Of a stretch of DNA of 64,000 bases, positions 23,093 through 31,533 are shown piece by piece (the stretch's first letter is position 1; every line of letters starts with the position of its first letter). The notes below the pieces were generated by a model. It saw only the letters and a list, made by a program, of their open reading frames with translations, made no database searches and was not told the DNA's origin. The DNA lies in NCBI RefSeq assembly GCF_010726955.1, contig NZ_AP022603.1:1240001-1304000 (forward strand). The letters are read 5' to 3'. Both the position numbers and the translations under genes were made by a program. Source of the stretch: Mycolicibacterium fallax. Its GTDB lineage: Bacteria; Actinomycetota; Actinomycetes; Mycobacteriales; Mycobacteriaceae.

Positions 23093-24132
23093 CCGTCGCC
23101 GCGCCCGTCACCGACACCGTCGATTTCGTCGCCGGGGACGGAATGCCGTTGAACCTCAAGCGGGTTCGCGGACCGAAGCCCGCCCGCAAGGGGCCGGTGC
23201 TGCTGATCCCGGGCGCCGGTGTCCGCGCGGCACTGTTCCGGCCGCCCGAGCCGGTGACCGTCGTCGACGCGCTGCTCGACGACGGCTGGGACGTCTGGCT
23301 GGAGAACTGGCGGGCCAGCATCGACGTGCCGCGCAACGAATGGAACCTGGACCAGGCCGCCTTCTATGACCACCCGCGCGCGGTGCGCAAGATCCGGGAG
23401 CTCACCGGCGCCGACACCGTCAAGGCGGTGGTGCACTGCCAGGGATCGAGCAGCTTCATGCTGGCGGTGACCGCGGGCCTGCTGCCCGAGGTGGACAACA
23501 TCGTCGCAAACTCGATGTCGCTGCACCCGGTGGTGCCGCCGTGGTCACGGTTCAAACTGAGCTGGTTGGTGCCGGTGGTCGCCCCGCTGCTGCGTTACCT
23601 CGACACCCGCTGGGAAGAGCCCGGCCATCCCTCGCCGAACCTGGTGGCCCGGGCGCTGGTCGCCGTCGTGCACGCGTCGCACCACGAATGCGAGAACAGC
23701 TCGTGCCGGATGATCAGCTTCACCTACGGCTCCGGCCGGCCCGGGCTGTGGTCCCACGAGAACCTCTCCGAGGCCACCCACGACTGGCTGCGCAACGAGT
23801 TCGCCGACGTGCCGATGAGCTTCTTTCGCCAGATGGCGCGTTCGGTGCGGGCCGGCCGGCTGGTGCCGACCGGGCAGTTCGCCGTGCTGCCCCCGGATCT
23901 GCTTGACCACCCGCCCCGCACCGATGCCCGGATCGCGCTGCTGACCGGCGACGAGAATCGCTGTTTCCTGCCGCTCAGTCAGCACGCCACCCTCGCCTAC
24001 CTGCGGCGCCACCGCCCGGCCGGGCAACAGTCGGTGCAGGTGCTCCCGGGCTACGGCCACCTCGATATGTTCCTGGGCCGCTACGCCGCCCGCGATGTGT
24101 TCGGCTACATCCTCGAGCAGCTCAACGCCTGA
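23089..24132 (+). CDS. Alpha/beta hydrolase-fold protein with Cys in the nucleophile elbow
   Basis: A 347-aa alpha/beta hydrolase. The oxyanion region is LLIPGAGVRAALFRP. The nucleophile elbow reads VHCQGSSSF, putting Cys117 where most family members have Ser, as in PHA synthases. The acid is probably Asp288 (LTGDENRCF) and the base His324 (GYGHLDMF), so a full Cys-Asp-His triad can be proposed. It could be an acyltransferase or thioesterase acting with the GMC enzyme. The GTG overlaps the preceding stop. The gene ends 7 bp from the convergent LuxR gene. Confidence 0.78.
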   Translation: MTVAAPVTDTVDFVAGDGMPLNLKRVRGPKPARKGPVLLIPGAGVRAALFRPPEPVTVVDALLDDGWDVWLENWRASIDVPRNEWNLDQAAFYDHPRAVRKIRELTGADTVKAVVHCQGSSSFMLAVTAGLLPEVDNIVANSMSLHPVVPPWSRFKLSWLVPVVAPLLRYLDTRWEEPGHPSPNLVARALVAVVHASHHECENSSCRMISFTYGSGRPGLWSHENLSEATHDWLRNEFADVPMSFFRQMARSVRAGRLVPTGQFAVLPPDLLDHPPRTDARIALLTGDENRCFLPLSQHATLAYLRRHRPAGQQSVQVLPGYGHLDMFLGRYAARDVFGYILEQLNA

Positions 24133-24139
24133 GCGGCGG

Positions 24140-26776
24140 TCAGCGCGGCGCCTCGGCGGCACCGAGCGCGCCGCCGCTGACGGCGGCGGCCAGGCCGAGC
24201 CGATCGGCGACACCGAGCTTGGTGCAGGACCGGTAGACGTGGCCCTCCACGGTGCGCACCGACAGGCACAGCTGCTCGGCGATCGCCTTGTTGCTGAGTC
24301 CCTCGGCGATCAGCACGGCGATGCCGCGTTCCCGCTCGGTCAGCGGCAGCGGGGCCAGCGCGCGTTCCAGCGCGGGCGTGACCGGCGAGCCGCAGGCCGC
24401 CGACCACATCGCCGCGGCGTTGCGGGCCCGCAACTCCCCCGGCGCGGATCCGGCCGCGGCGTGCCGCAGGCTGGCCTGCGCGGCGGCGTCGGCGGCCGCG
24501 GGCAGCTGGCCGTCGGCGGCGAACTCGTCGGCCACCTGCTCCAGCGCGGCGGCGTCGCCGTCGGCCAGCGCCCGCGCGTACCGGGCGATCCGGGCCGGCA
24601 GCTCGGCGGCCAGCCGGCCGGTGATCCGCGGAGCCCAGTCCGCGGCCCGGCCGTCGCCCAGCCGGACGGCGTCGAGCAGGGCGAGAGCGGCCACCCCGAG
24701 CTGACCGGAGCGCTCCGCGGCGACGACGGCGGCGCGCGCCGAGGCGATCGCCGCGGGCAGGTCGCGACGGGCGGCATGGGTCCAGGCCCGGGCCAGCTCG
24801 AGCTCCGGGCCGTACATCGCCGAGCGCATCCCGAAGACTTCCTCGGCCCGCTCCAGCACCGCGGCGGCGGCCGCGTGGTCGCCGCGCTGGCCGAGCACCC
24901 GGGCCTGCAGCATCAGTGCCAGCGGACCCCAGGAGTACCCGGTGTCGGTGAGCGCCACCGCGCTCTGCACCAGCAGGGCCGAGGCCTCGGCCAGTGCGCC
25001 GCGGGCCACCAGCACGGTGGACAGCAGGATGTCGGCGATGGCGCGGCCGGGCTGCTGGATCCCGGCGAACTCCAGACAGCCGCGGGCCATCGCCTCGGCC
25101 TGGTCGACGTCGCCGTGCAGCAGGGCGGCGGTGGTCTGGCCCAGCCCGATGGTGAAGCGCAGCAGGCCCGGTGGCAGCATCCGCAGGCCCCGTTCGGCCA
25201 GCGCGGGAACCGGTTCGGGCCGGCCCATCCGGGCGTTCGACAGGGCCGCGGTGGCCGACGCCCAGGCGATCGCGAGATCCTCGGCACTGTCGGAGATCAG
25301 TACCCGCTCTGCGGTGTGCAGCGCGTCGACCACCTCCCCGGAGTTCAGCGCAAAGGTGGCCGCCAAGGCGTCAATCACGTCGCGACCGCCGGGGTCGCTG
25401 ACCCGGGCCCGGATGTCGGCGAGCAGTTTGCGGGCGTGCTGGGACTGGCCCTGCATCCAGAACTGGTTGGCCGCCTTGGGCAGCACCCAGGCCACCAGGT
25501 CTCCCTCGGACAGTGTGTCGATGTCGATCTCGGCGAGCACCGCGTCGGCCTCCGCGCCGCGGCCCTGCCAGGCCAGCGAATGCGCCAGCGGCAGCCGCGC
25601 GTACAGGCTGTCCTTGCCGTGCAGCGCGCCCAGCGCCAGGGTCTCGACCAGTTGCAGGTCGCCCAGGCGCATCGCCTCCCAGGCCGCGCCGAGCAACTCG
25701 TAGCCCTCCAGCGGGGCGTCGGTCTCCAGCGACAGCTCGGCCAGCCGAAGCCGGTCGCTGACGTGCTCGGGGCCGCGGTCGGCGATCTGGGCGACCAGCT
25801 CGGTGCTGATCCGCCGCCGGGTGAGCACCCCGAGCTCGCTGCGGATGCACTCGGCGTAGAGCGGGTGCTTGGGCAGCACCATCTCCCCGTCGCCGCGCAC
25901 CGTGACCGTCACCGCCCCCGCGGTTTCGGCCTGCTCGACGGCGTCGGCGCCGGTCAGGGCGACCAGATCCCGCACCGCCAGCGGTGCGTCGATGGCCAGG
26001 TAGCGCAGCACGTTGAGCGCGCCCGGTGGCAGCAGGTCAAGGCGGCGACGGATCAGCGTCGCCAGCGGCATCGACAGCGTCGTCTCGCCGCGCAGTTGCC
26101 AGACGCCGTGCACACTGCGCAGCGCTTCGGTGCGCACCGCCTGGTCCACCAGGTGCCGGAGGAACAGCGGGTTGCCGTCGCTGATCGCGAACAGCCGGTC
26201 GGCGGTGCTGCTCTCCAGCGGACCGCCCAGCACCGATTCCACCAGCTCGGTGGTCTCCGCGGCGGCCAGCGGGCCGATGTCGATGCGAGTGACCAGTTGG
26301 TCCTTCCACAGCGCGGTGACCGCATCCGGCGGGACGCCGTCGTCGTCGCGCAGGGTCAGCACCAGCCGGATCCGGGAGTGGAACATCAGCTGGTGCAGCA
26401 GCGTCGCCGACATGGCGTCGAGGTGCTGCGCATCGTCGACGACGATCAGCATCCGGCGTTCGTCGACGTTCTGACACAGCGACACCCGAGCGGCCCGCAG
26501 CAACGCCGCCGATTCGGCGGCCGGGGCCAGCTCGAGCAGGTGGCTGAACGCCCCGAACGGGATGTGACTGGCCGAGGCGGTGGCGGCGATCCAGCGGGTG
26601 ACCGCGCGCGGGTCGGCGGCGTGCCGGTCGGCCAACTGCCGGGCCAGCGCGGTCTTGCCGACCCCGGCCGGGCCGATCAGCGCGACGCCGCGATGCTCGG
26701 GGCGCGACAGCACGGCGTCGATCTGCGCCCAGACCGCCGGTCTCGGCGCCGTCCGCCAGCAGAGCTCTGTCACCAT
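24140..26776 (-). CDS. Large ATP-binding LuxR-family transcriptional regulator (LAL type)
   Basis: An 878-aa regulator of the MalT/LAL kind. Walker A is GPAGVGKT (residues 35-42), and the Walker B region is RRMLIVVDDAQHLDA. A long helical-repeat middle section follows. The C-terminus is a LuxR helix-turn-helix (LTERERGIAVLIAEGLSNKA, then LCLSVRTVEGHVY). Such proteins activate transcription in response to a small inducer while hydrolysing ATP. It faces the GMC operon and may control it (inference). Start codons in frame are GTG 26797, ATG 26776 and GTG 26773. A TACCCT box 6 nt before 26773 favours the last if the transcript is leaderless. Confidence 0.85.
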   Translation of the reverse strand: MVTELCWRTAPRPAVWAQIDAVLSRPEHRGVALIGPAGVGKTALARQLADRHAADPRAVTRWIAATASASHIPFGAFSHLLELAPAAESAALLRAARVSLCQNVDERRMLIVVDDAQHLDAMSATLLHQLMFHSRIRLVLTLRDDDGVPPDAVTALWKDQLVTRIDIGPLAAAETTELVESVLGGPLESSTADRLFAISDGNPLFLRHLVDQAVRTEALRSVHGVWQLRGETTLSMPLATLIRRRLDLLPPGALNVLRYLAIDAPLAVRDLVALTGADAVEQAETAGAVTVTVRGDGEMVLPKHPLYAECIRSELGVLTRRRISTELVAQIADRGPEHVSDRLRLAELSLETDAPLEGYELLGAAWEAMRLGDLQLVETLALGALHGKDSLYARLPLAHSLAWQGRGAEADAVLAEIDIDTLSEGDLVAWVLPKAANQFWMQGQSQHARKLLADIRARVSDPGGRDVIDALAATFALNSGEVVDALHTAERVLISDSAEDLAIAWASATAALSNARMGRPEPVPALAERGLRMLPPGLLRFTIGLGQTTAALLHGDVDQAEAMARGCLEFAGIQQPGRAIADILLSTVLVARGALAEASALLVQSAVALTDTGYSWGPLALMLQARVLGQRGDHAAAAAVLERAEEVFGMRSAMYGPELELARAWTHAARRDLPAAIASARAAVVAAERSGQLGVAALALLDAVRLGDGRAADWAPRITGRLAAELPARIARYARALADGDAAALEQVADEFAADGQLPAAADAAAQASLRHAAAGSAPGELRARNAAAMWSAACGSPVTPALERALAPLPLTERERGIAVLIAEGLSNKAIAEQLCLSVRTVEGHVYRSCTKLGVADRLGLAAAVSGGALGAAEAPR

Positions 26777-26779
26777 CCG

Positions 26780-26785
26780 AGGGTA
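26780..26785 (-). promoter_or_regulatory. Leaderless-type -10 box for the LuxR-family gene
   Basis: TACCCT (minus strand) ends 6 nt before an in-frame GTG at 26773. Confidence 0.45.
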
Positions 26786-26842
26786 AATCCTCGGCACCCG
26801 AAAGTTGTCGAGACCCCGCCGAATGCGCCGCCGGGGAACCGC

Positions 26843-27370
26843 CTACTGCTGGTAGGTGCCGTGAAGCAGGGCCCGCGCGATGGCGTTGCCGAACAGGTTG
26901 AAGCCCAGGAACGCCGGAGTGGCGTCGGCGGGGATGTCCAGGCGTTCCACGCCGACGGCGTGCACGGCGACGATGTACCGGTGCACGCCGTGGCCGGCCG
27001 GCGGGGCGGCGCCCAGGTAGCGGCGCAGGCCGGCGTCGTTGGCCAGGGTGAGCGCGTCACCGGGCAACAGGCTGCCGTCGCCGACACCGGCGGGCAGATC
27101 GGTCACGGTGGCGGGCAGGTTGGCCACCGCCCAGTGCCAGAAGCCCGACGCGGTCGGGGCGTCCGGGTCGTAGACCGTGACGGCGAAGCTGCGGGTCTGC
27201 TCGGGGAAGCCCGACCAGCTCAGCTGCGGGGACACGTCCTGGCCGCCGGCCCCGAAAATTCCGCTGACCTGCGGCAGCGCCAGCGGCGCCCCGTCGGTGA
27301 TGGACTCGCTGGTGAGCGTGAAGCTCGGCAGCGCGGGCAGGAACTCATACGGGTCGTACGGAAACGCCAC
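26843..27370 (-). CDS. YbhB/YbcL family phosphatidylethanolamine-binding protein, Rv2140c-like
   Basis: A 175-aa PEBP (Raf-kinase-inhibitor-like) protein. The ligand-pocket motif is visible as [20 protein letters not shown], followed by [20 protein letters not shown] near the C-terminus. There is no export signal. M. tuberculosis Rv2140c is of this family and near the same length; ligand and role are uncertain. The GTG at 27370 has a GAAAGGG site. It follows the M20 peptidase gene on the same strand with a 19-nt gap. Confidence 0.9.
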   Translation of the reverse strand: MAFPYDPYEFLPALPSFTLTSESITDGAPLALPQVSGIFGAGGQDVSPQLSWSGFPEQTRSFAVTVYDPDAPTASGFWHWAVANLPATVTDLPAGVGDGSLLPGDALTLANDAGLRRYLGAAPPAGHGVHRYIVAVHAVGVERLDIPADATPAFLGFNLFGNAIARALLHGTYQQ

Positions 27371-27389
27371 GGGCGCACCCTTTCTCGTG

Positions 27390-28724
27390 TCAACAGTGCT
27401 GCAGGAACCGGGCCAGCACCTCGGTGCCGAAGATCAGCGAATCCACCGGGACCCGCTCGTCGACGCCGTGGAACAGCGCCGCGAAGTCCAGCTCCGGCGG
27501 CAACCGCAGCGGGATGAAGCCGAAGCAGCGGATCCCCAGCCGGGCGAAGTGCTTGGCATCGGTTCCACCGGAGAGCATATAGGGCACCGTGCGCGCCTCG
27601 GGGTCGGTGGCCAGCAGCGCGTCGTTCATCGCCTCGACCAGATCACCGTCGAAAGTCGTTTCATACGAGGATAATTCGGTGATCCACTCGCGCTCGACAT
27701 CGGGCCCGAGGATCTCATCGAGCTCACGCTCGAAGGCGGCCCGTCGCCCCGGCAGGATCCGGCAGTCCACCACGGCCTCGGCGGTGGCCGGGATGACGTT
27801 GGCCTTGTAGCCGGCGCGCAGCATGGTCGGATTGGCCGTGTCGCGCAGGGTCGCGCCGATGATCCGGCCGATCGGGCCGAGCTTGGCGACGGTGCCGTCG
27901 AGGTCCGGGGACTGCGGATCGAAGGCGTGACCGGTTTCCTGGGCCACCGCTTCGAGGAACTCGCGGACCGGGTCGGTCAGCACGATCGGGAACTGGTGCC
28001 GGCCCAGCCGCGCCACCGCCTCGGCCAGCGCGGTGACCGCGTTGTCCTCGTGCACGAACGAGCCGTGCCCGGCGTGCCTGCGGGCGGTCAGCCGCATCCA
28101 CTGCATGCCCTTCTCGGCGGTTTCGATCAGGTACAGCCGGCGTTCCCCACCGTCGGCGCGCGGCACGGTCAGGGAGAAGCCGCCGACCTCCCCGACCGCC
28201 TCGGTCACCCCGTCGAACAGGTCGGGACGGTTCTCCACCAGCCATTTGCAGCCGAAGCTGCCGCCGGCCTCCTCGTCGGCGACGAAGGCGAACACCAGGT
28301 CCCGGGGCGGCACCACCCCGGCGCTCTTGAAGTGCCGGGCGACGGCGATCATCATCCCGACCATGTTCTTCATGTCGATCGCGCCGCGGCCCCACACATA
28401 ACCGTCGGTGACGGCGCCGGAGAACGGGTGCACGCTCCAGTCCGCGGCCTCGGCGGGCACCACGTCGAGGTGACCGTGGATCATCAGGGCGCCCCGGTCA
28501 CGGTCGGCACCCGGCAGCCGCGCGAAGACGTTGCCGCGTCCGGGCGCCCCGGATTCGACGTAGCTGGTCTCGTAGCCGGCGGCCTGCAGCTGGGCGGCCA
28601 CCCAGTGCGCGCAGTCGGCCTCCCCCTTGGTGGTGGCCGGCTCCCCGGTGTTGGTGGTGTCGAACCGGATCAGGGTGCTGACGAGTTCGACGACCTCATC
28701 GGCGGGCCGGGCGGGGACGGTCAC
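27390..28724 (-). CDS. M20/M25/M40 family metallopeptidase, Rv2141c-like
   Basis: A 444-aa dinuclear zinc hydrolase of the ArgE/DapE/carboxypeptidase G2 type. Metal and catalytic residues are seen in [16 protein letters not shown] (His and catalytic Asp), [11 protein letters not shown] (bridging Asp), [15 protein letters not shown] (catalytic Glu-Glu) and the C-terminal [14 protein letters not shown] (His). A dimerisation lid lies between about residues 195 and 310. The substrate, probably a dipeptide or N-acyl amino acid, is unknown. The GTG at 28724 is chosen with a GGAAAG site. A tRNA gene lies behind it on the opposite strand. Confidence 0.88.
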   Translation of the reverse strand: MTVPARPADEVVELVSTLIRFDTTNTGEPATTKGEADCAHWVAAQLQAAGYETSYVESGAPGRGNVFARLPGADRDRGALMIHGHLDVVPAEAADWSVHPFSGAVTDGYVWGRGAIDMKNMVGMMIAVARHFKSAGVVPPRDLVFAFVADEEAGGSFGCKWLVENRPDLFDGVTEAVGEVGGFSLTVPRADGGERRLYLIETAEKGMQWMRLTARRHAGHGSFVHEDNAVTALAEAVARLGRHQFPIVLTDPVREFLEAVAQETGHAFDPQSPDLDGTVAKLGPIGRIIGATLRDTANPTMLRAGYKANVIPATAEAVVDCRILPGRRAAFERELDEILGPDVEREWITELSSYETTFDGDLVEAMNDALLATDPEARTVPYMLSGGTDAKHFARLGIRCFGFIPLRLPPELDFAALFHGVDERVPVDSLIFGTEVLARFLQHC

Positions 28725-28793
28725 AGTATCTTTCCTACCACCCCGGGGTCGGGACGTGCGCCCGAAGCGGACCGGCGGTCCGGCCCGGCTGGT

Positions 28794-28823
28794 TTGGGCT
28801 TCGCGGGGGCCATCCGATAGCCT
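28794..28823 (+). promoter_or_regulatory. Candidate promoter of tRNA-Leu
   Basis: TTGGGC (28794-28799) and TAGCCT (28818-28823) are separated by 18 nt. A short leader with a 7-bp hairpin (tgcccgc/gcgggca) leads to the tRNA at 28852. Confidence 0.5.
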
Positions 28824-28851
28824 TAGCTGCCCGCTGCACGAGGCGGGCAAT

Positions 28852-28937
28852 GTCCGAGTGGCGGAATGGCAGACGCGCTAGCTTGAGGTGCTAGTGCCCT
28901 ATTAACGGGCGTGGGGGTTCAAGTCCCCCCTCGGACA
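28852..28937 (+). tRNA. tRNA-Leu (anticodon GAG)
   Basis: An 86-nt class II tRNA. The acceptor stem GTCCGAG (28852-28858) pairs with CTCGGAC (28930-28936), with A73 after it. The anticodon arm is CTAGC-TTGAGGT-GCTAG, giving GAG, which reads CUC and CUU. A long variable arm (gcccta-ttaac-gggc) and the T arm GGGGGTTCAAGTCCCCC are present. The 3' CCA is not encoded. The same tRNA site in M. tuberculosis is followed by the parDE2 toxin-antitoxin genes. Confidence 0.95.
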
Positions 28938-28971
28938 CAATTTCTTCACCATGCGAATGGAAAAGCCTGCT

Positions 28972-29154
28972 ATGACCGAAGCGGAGCAGACGGAGCGCCG
29001 CGCCAAGGTCATCCGCTCGATTCGGCGCAGTTCCGAACTTGAAGGCTCGCGCAGCACCGCGGACACTCGTGCGGATCAAGACGACTATGTCCGCGGTGCC
29101 ATCACGGCCGCCGAGCTGGGCGATCGTGTTCGTCGTCGCTACAAGATTCAGTAA
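28972..29154 (+). CDS. Orphan Fic-toxin antitoxin (VbhA/FicA-like)
   Basis: A 60-aa helical protein that looks like the small antitoxin of VbhA-VbhT/FicA-FicT modules. Residues 20-25 (SSELEG) fit the Fic inhibitory motif (S/T)xxxE(G/N), whose Glu blocks ATP binding in the toxin. The C-terminal DDYVRGAITAAELGDRVRRR matches the usual end of these antitoxins. The ATG at 28972 has a GGAAAAG site 7 nt upstream; ATGs at 28951 and 28957 would add a few residues. No Fic gene (HPFxxGNGR-type motif) was seen downstream, where a decayed alcohol dehydrogenase lies on the other strand. Confidence 0.65.
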   Translation: MTEAEQTERRAKVIRSIRRSSELEGSRSTADTRADQDDYVRGAITAAELGDRVRRRYKIQ

Positions 29155-29210
29155 CCGGTCCACCAGTGGCGCACCCCTGGGACACCGGTGATCTCGGGCG
29201 CACTTGGCCC

Positions 29211-30120
29211 TCAGTTCATCGTGAGAACCATGCGGAAGCGCGCATCGCCGCTCATCATCCGGCCGTAGGCGGCCTCGGCCTGGCTGAGCGGCATCGTCTC
29301 GACCATCGGCCGTACCCCGGTCAGCGCCGAAAAGCGCAGCGTGTCCTCCGAGTCCTGCGAAGTTCCGGACGCGCGGCCCTGCACAGCGATCGACCTCATG
29401 ATCAGTGCGATCGGCGGCACCTGTATCGGATCGGCGGACGCCCCAATCACCAGCAGTTGGCCTGGCGGCTTCAACCCATCCAGCACAGACGTCATCGCAC
29501 CGGGGGCGGTGACCGTCGACAGCATCACCTTGGCGCCACCGAGCATCTTCAGTTTCGCGAGACGTCGGATGCCCTCGAATCGATGTAGTGGTGCGCGCCA
29601 AGCTCTTTGGCCAGTGGTTCCTTGTCGTGACCGCGTGCGATCGCGACAACTTCCAACCGCATCTTGGCAGCAAACTGAGTACCGAGGTGGCCGAGGCCGC
29701 CGACCCCGAGTATCCCGACGAGGTCCCCCGGCCGCGCGACTGAGTTGCGCAGGGCATTGAACGTCGTGATGCCCGCACAGAGTAGCGGGGCGGCGTCCAC
29801 ATAGGACAGGGTCGCGGGAATTCGTGCGAGCGCTTCCGCAGGGGCGACCAGCTACTCGGCGTAGCCGCCGTCGTAGCTGGCTCCGGCCGTCTTGCGATCC
29901 TCACAGGAAATGAAATCACCTCGGCGGCACGGCTCGCAGGTGAAGTCGCAACCACCGAATGCGCCGACGCCGACCCGGTCACCGACTCTCCACACGGTCA
30001 CGCCGTCACCGATGGCGTCGACCTCGCCGGCGACCTCATGGCCCGGGGTGCGCGGGAAGGTGTTGCCGAGCGTCCCCTGCACCGTCATGGAATCGGTGTG
30101 GCACACCGCCGAGCGCGGTG
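29211..30120 (-). pseudogene. Zinc alcohol dehydrogenase, broken by truncation, stop and frameshift
   Basis: A decayed medium-chain zinc alcohol dehydrogenase. Recognisable parts are AVCHTDSMTVQ (catalytic zinc Cys), PRTPGHEVAGEVDAIGDG, the structural zinc loop CEPCRRGDFISC, the Rossmann motif GILGVGGLGHLGTQFAAKM, and the end ARFRMVLTMN. The first 30-35 residues are missing. An in-frame TAG at 29849-29851 interrupts GGYAE/LVAPAEALARI. A one-base shift near 29560 separates IDSRASDVS from AKLKMLGGAKV. Three separate lesions make a functional product unlikely. The upstream edge runs straight into another broken gene. Confidence 0.85.
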
Positions 30121-30736
30121 GCGGATCAGCGCCGGGATGTTCAGCGCCTTGGAGGCGATGAAATAGGACTCCCCGGTGACCGCGACGACGCCGTGGTCGA
30201 GCCGCTGCAGGCTCATCGGCTCGGCGTCGGTGTTGCGCTGGCCGGCCTGGTAGAGCAAGGTCGAGATCACGCCCGGCGACGTCCTGGTCACCGACGGTGT
30301 GCACGGTGGTGGGCAGGTCCCGGCTCAGCCCGGCAAGCAACCCACCGAACGCCGGTCGGGCATAACTCATCGACACCATGGCGCCGACCTCGGGCGGGTT
30401 GAGCCGGGTGCGGATCTGGGCGAGCAGTTCGGCGTCGTCCAGGTCGGCCGGCCGCGCGGCGGTGCGGCCGGCGAGCAGCCGGCCGAAGTGGCCCTCGACG
30501 ACCCGCGGCCAGTCCTGGGCCGGCAGCTGCGCGCACTGCAACTGCAGGTTGTACAGGCGGTACTGCATGCCGTCGCTGCCGACGAACCAGTCGTCGCCGG
30601 GGGCGTCCTCGGGTGCGGGCGTCACGGTGATGCCGCGGCGGGCCAGCGCGTCGGCAGCCGCGCGGCGCACCGCGGCGTGGCGCTGCTCAAGGGTCGGGGT
30701 GCCAGTCTCGGAGCTGCGGGAGAATCGACGGGACAT
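30121..30736 (-). pseudogene. Unrecognised gene, frameshifted and truncated at its 3' end
   Basis: The intact opening (MSRRFSRSSETGTPTLEQRH) runs for about 150 codons and includes DDWFVGSDGMQYRLYNLQLQ and PPEVGAMVSMSYARPAFGG. Near 30284 the sense frame shifts: after TTVHTVGDQ it continues in another frame as SPGVISTLLYQAGQRNTDAE and MSLQRLDHGVVAVTGESYF. Homology-like coding then stops at about 30120, where the alcohol dehydrogenase remnant begins, so the real C-terminus is lost. I do not recognise the family. The fusion looks like the scar of a deletion that joined two genes. Confidence 0.65.
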
Positions 30737-30858
30737 CGGACTTTTTGCCCTCCACGTCGGCGAATCGGCCGGACGATGGTGACCGGCGCCGATCTCAGGC
30801 TACGACGGCGCAGGGCGGGTCGACCGCGGCAATCTGCGGCGGCCGAGGCCGGGCGGTG

Positions 30859-31488
30859 CTACTTGCCGTCGGCCGATTCGGCGTCGGTCTCGGCGGCGTC
30901 GTCGGCGGCCGCCTCGGCGTCGGCTGAGGCATCCTCCGCCGCGGCTTCCGCCTCGCCGGCTTCAGCGTCGGCAGATTCAGCATCCTCTGCTGCTGCATCG
31001 TCTGCTGCTGCATCGTCTGCTTCAGCGTCGTCTGCTTCAGCGTCGTCGACGGCCTCGGAAAGCGCATCGCCGGCCTCGTCGGACTCGACCTCAGCGTCCT
31101 CGATCGCCTCGGCCTGCGGCCCCGGGTCCGACTCCTTGGACAGCTCGACCGGATCCACGGCGTCCTCCGAATCCGCTGCCGCGGAATCGATTTCGTCGGC
31201 AGCACCGGAATCAGCCCCGGCACCCGGGAAGTCGGCGTCGAAGGTCTCGTAGGTGTCCTCGACGGTCTCGTCGTCGACATCGGCCGCCTCGTCGGACTCC
31301 TCGGACTCCTCGGTGACGGCCGGGGCTTCCCCGCGCTGACGCTCCCGGATGGCGTCGATGATCAGCAGGATCACCCCGAGCACACTGGATCCGATGCAGA
31401 TCCAGGCCACCAGTTCATTGCTGGTGACAACCGCGGTGACCAGGGCCGCCAGGCCGATGACGGCAAGCACCAGTGCAACGATCAGCAT
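30859..31488 (-). CDS. Rv2144c-like membrane protein with long acidic tail
   Basis: A 209-aa protein with two membrane helices at residues 2-23 and 27-48, a short basic turn (DAIRERQRG) and then about 150 residues made almost only of Asp, Glu, Ala and Ser. The orientation by charge suggests the tail is cytoplasmic. The M. tuberculosis homologue Rv2144c is about 118 aa, so the tail is greatly expanded here, partly by a 15-nt in-frame repeat. It lies just downstream of wag31 on the same strand, next to the division cluster. The role is unknown. Confidence 0.75.
   Translation of the reverse strand: MLIVALVLAVIGLAALVTAVVTSNELVAWICIGSSVLGVILLIIDAIRERQRGEAPAVTEESEESDEAADVDDETVEDTYETFDADFPGAGADSGAADEIDSAAADSEDAVDPVELSKESDPGPQAEAIEDAEVESDEAGDALSEAVDDAEADDAEADDAAADDAAAEDAESADAEAGEAEAAAEDASADAEAAADDAAETDAESADGK
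30965..31054. repeat. 15-nt in-frame repeat, six units, in the Rv2144c-like gene
   Basis: Units such as gcatcgtctgctgct and gcgtcgtctgcttca follow at 15-nt steps from 30965 and encode EADDA/AADDA pentapeptides on the minus strand. Confidence 0.88.
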
Positions 31489-31533
31489 TGGGGGTTCATC
31501 CCTTCCCGGGGCAACCTGAAAACGCGAGTGGGG

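Noticed and set aside
24095..27517. 1140-codon open frame opposite the LuxR-family gene
   Set aside because: It spans three real genes and has only low-complexity composition.
28891..29982. 363-codon open frame on the minus strand crossing the tRNA
   Set aside because: It runs through tRNA-Leu and the orphan antitoxin and ends outside any recognisable homology.
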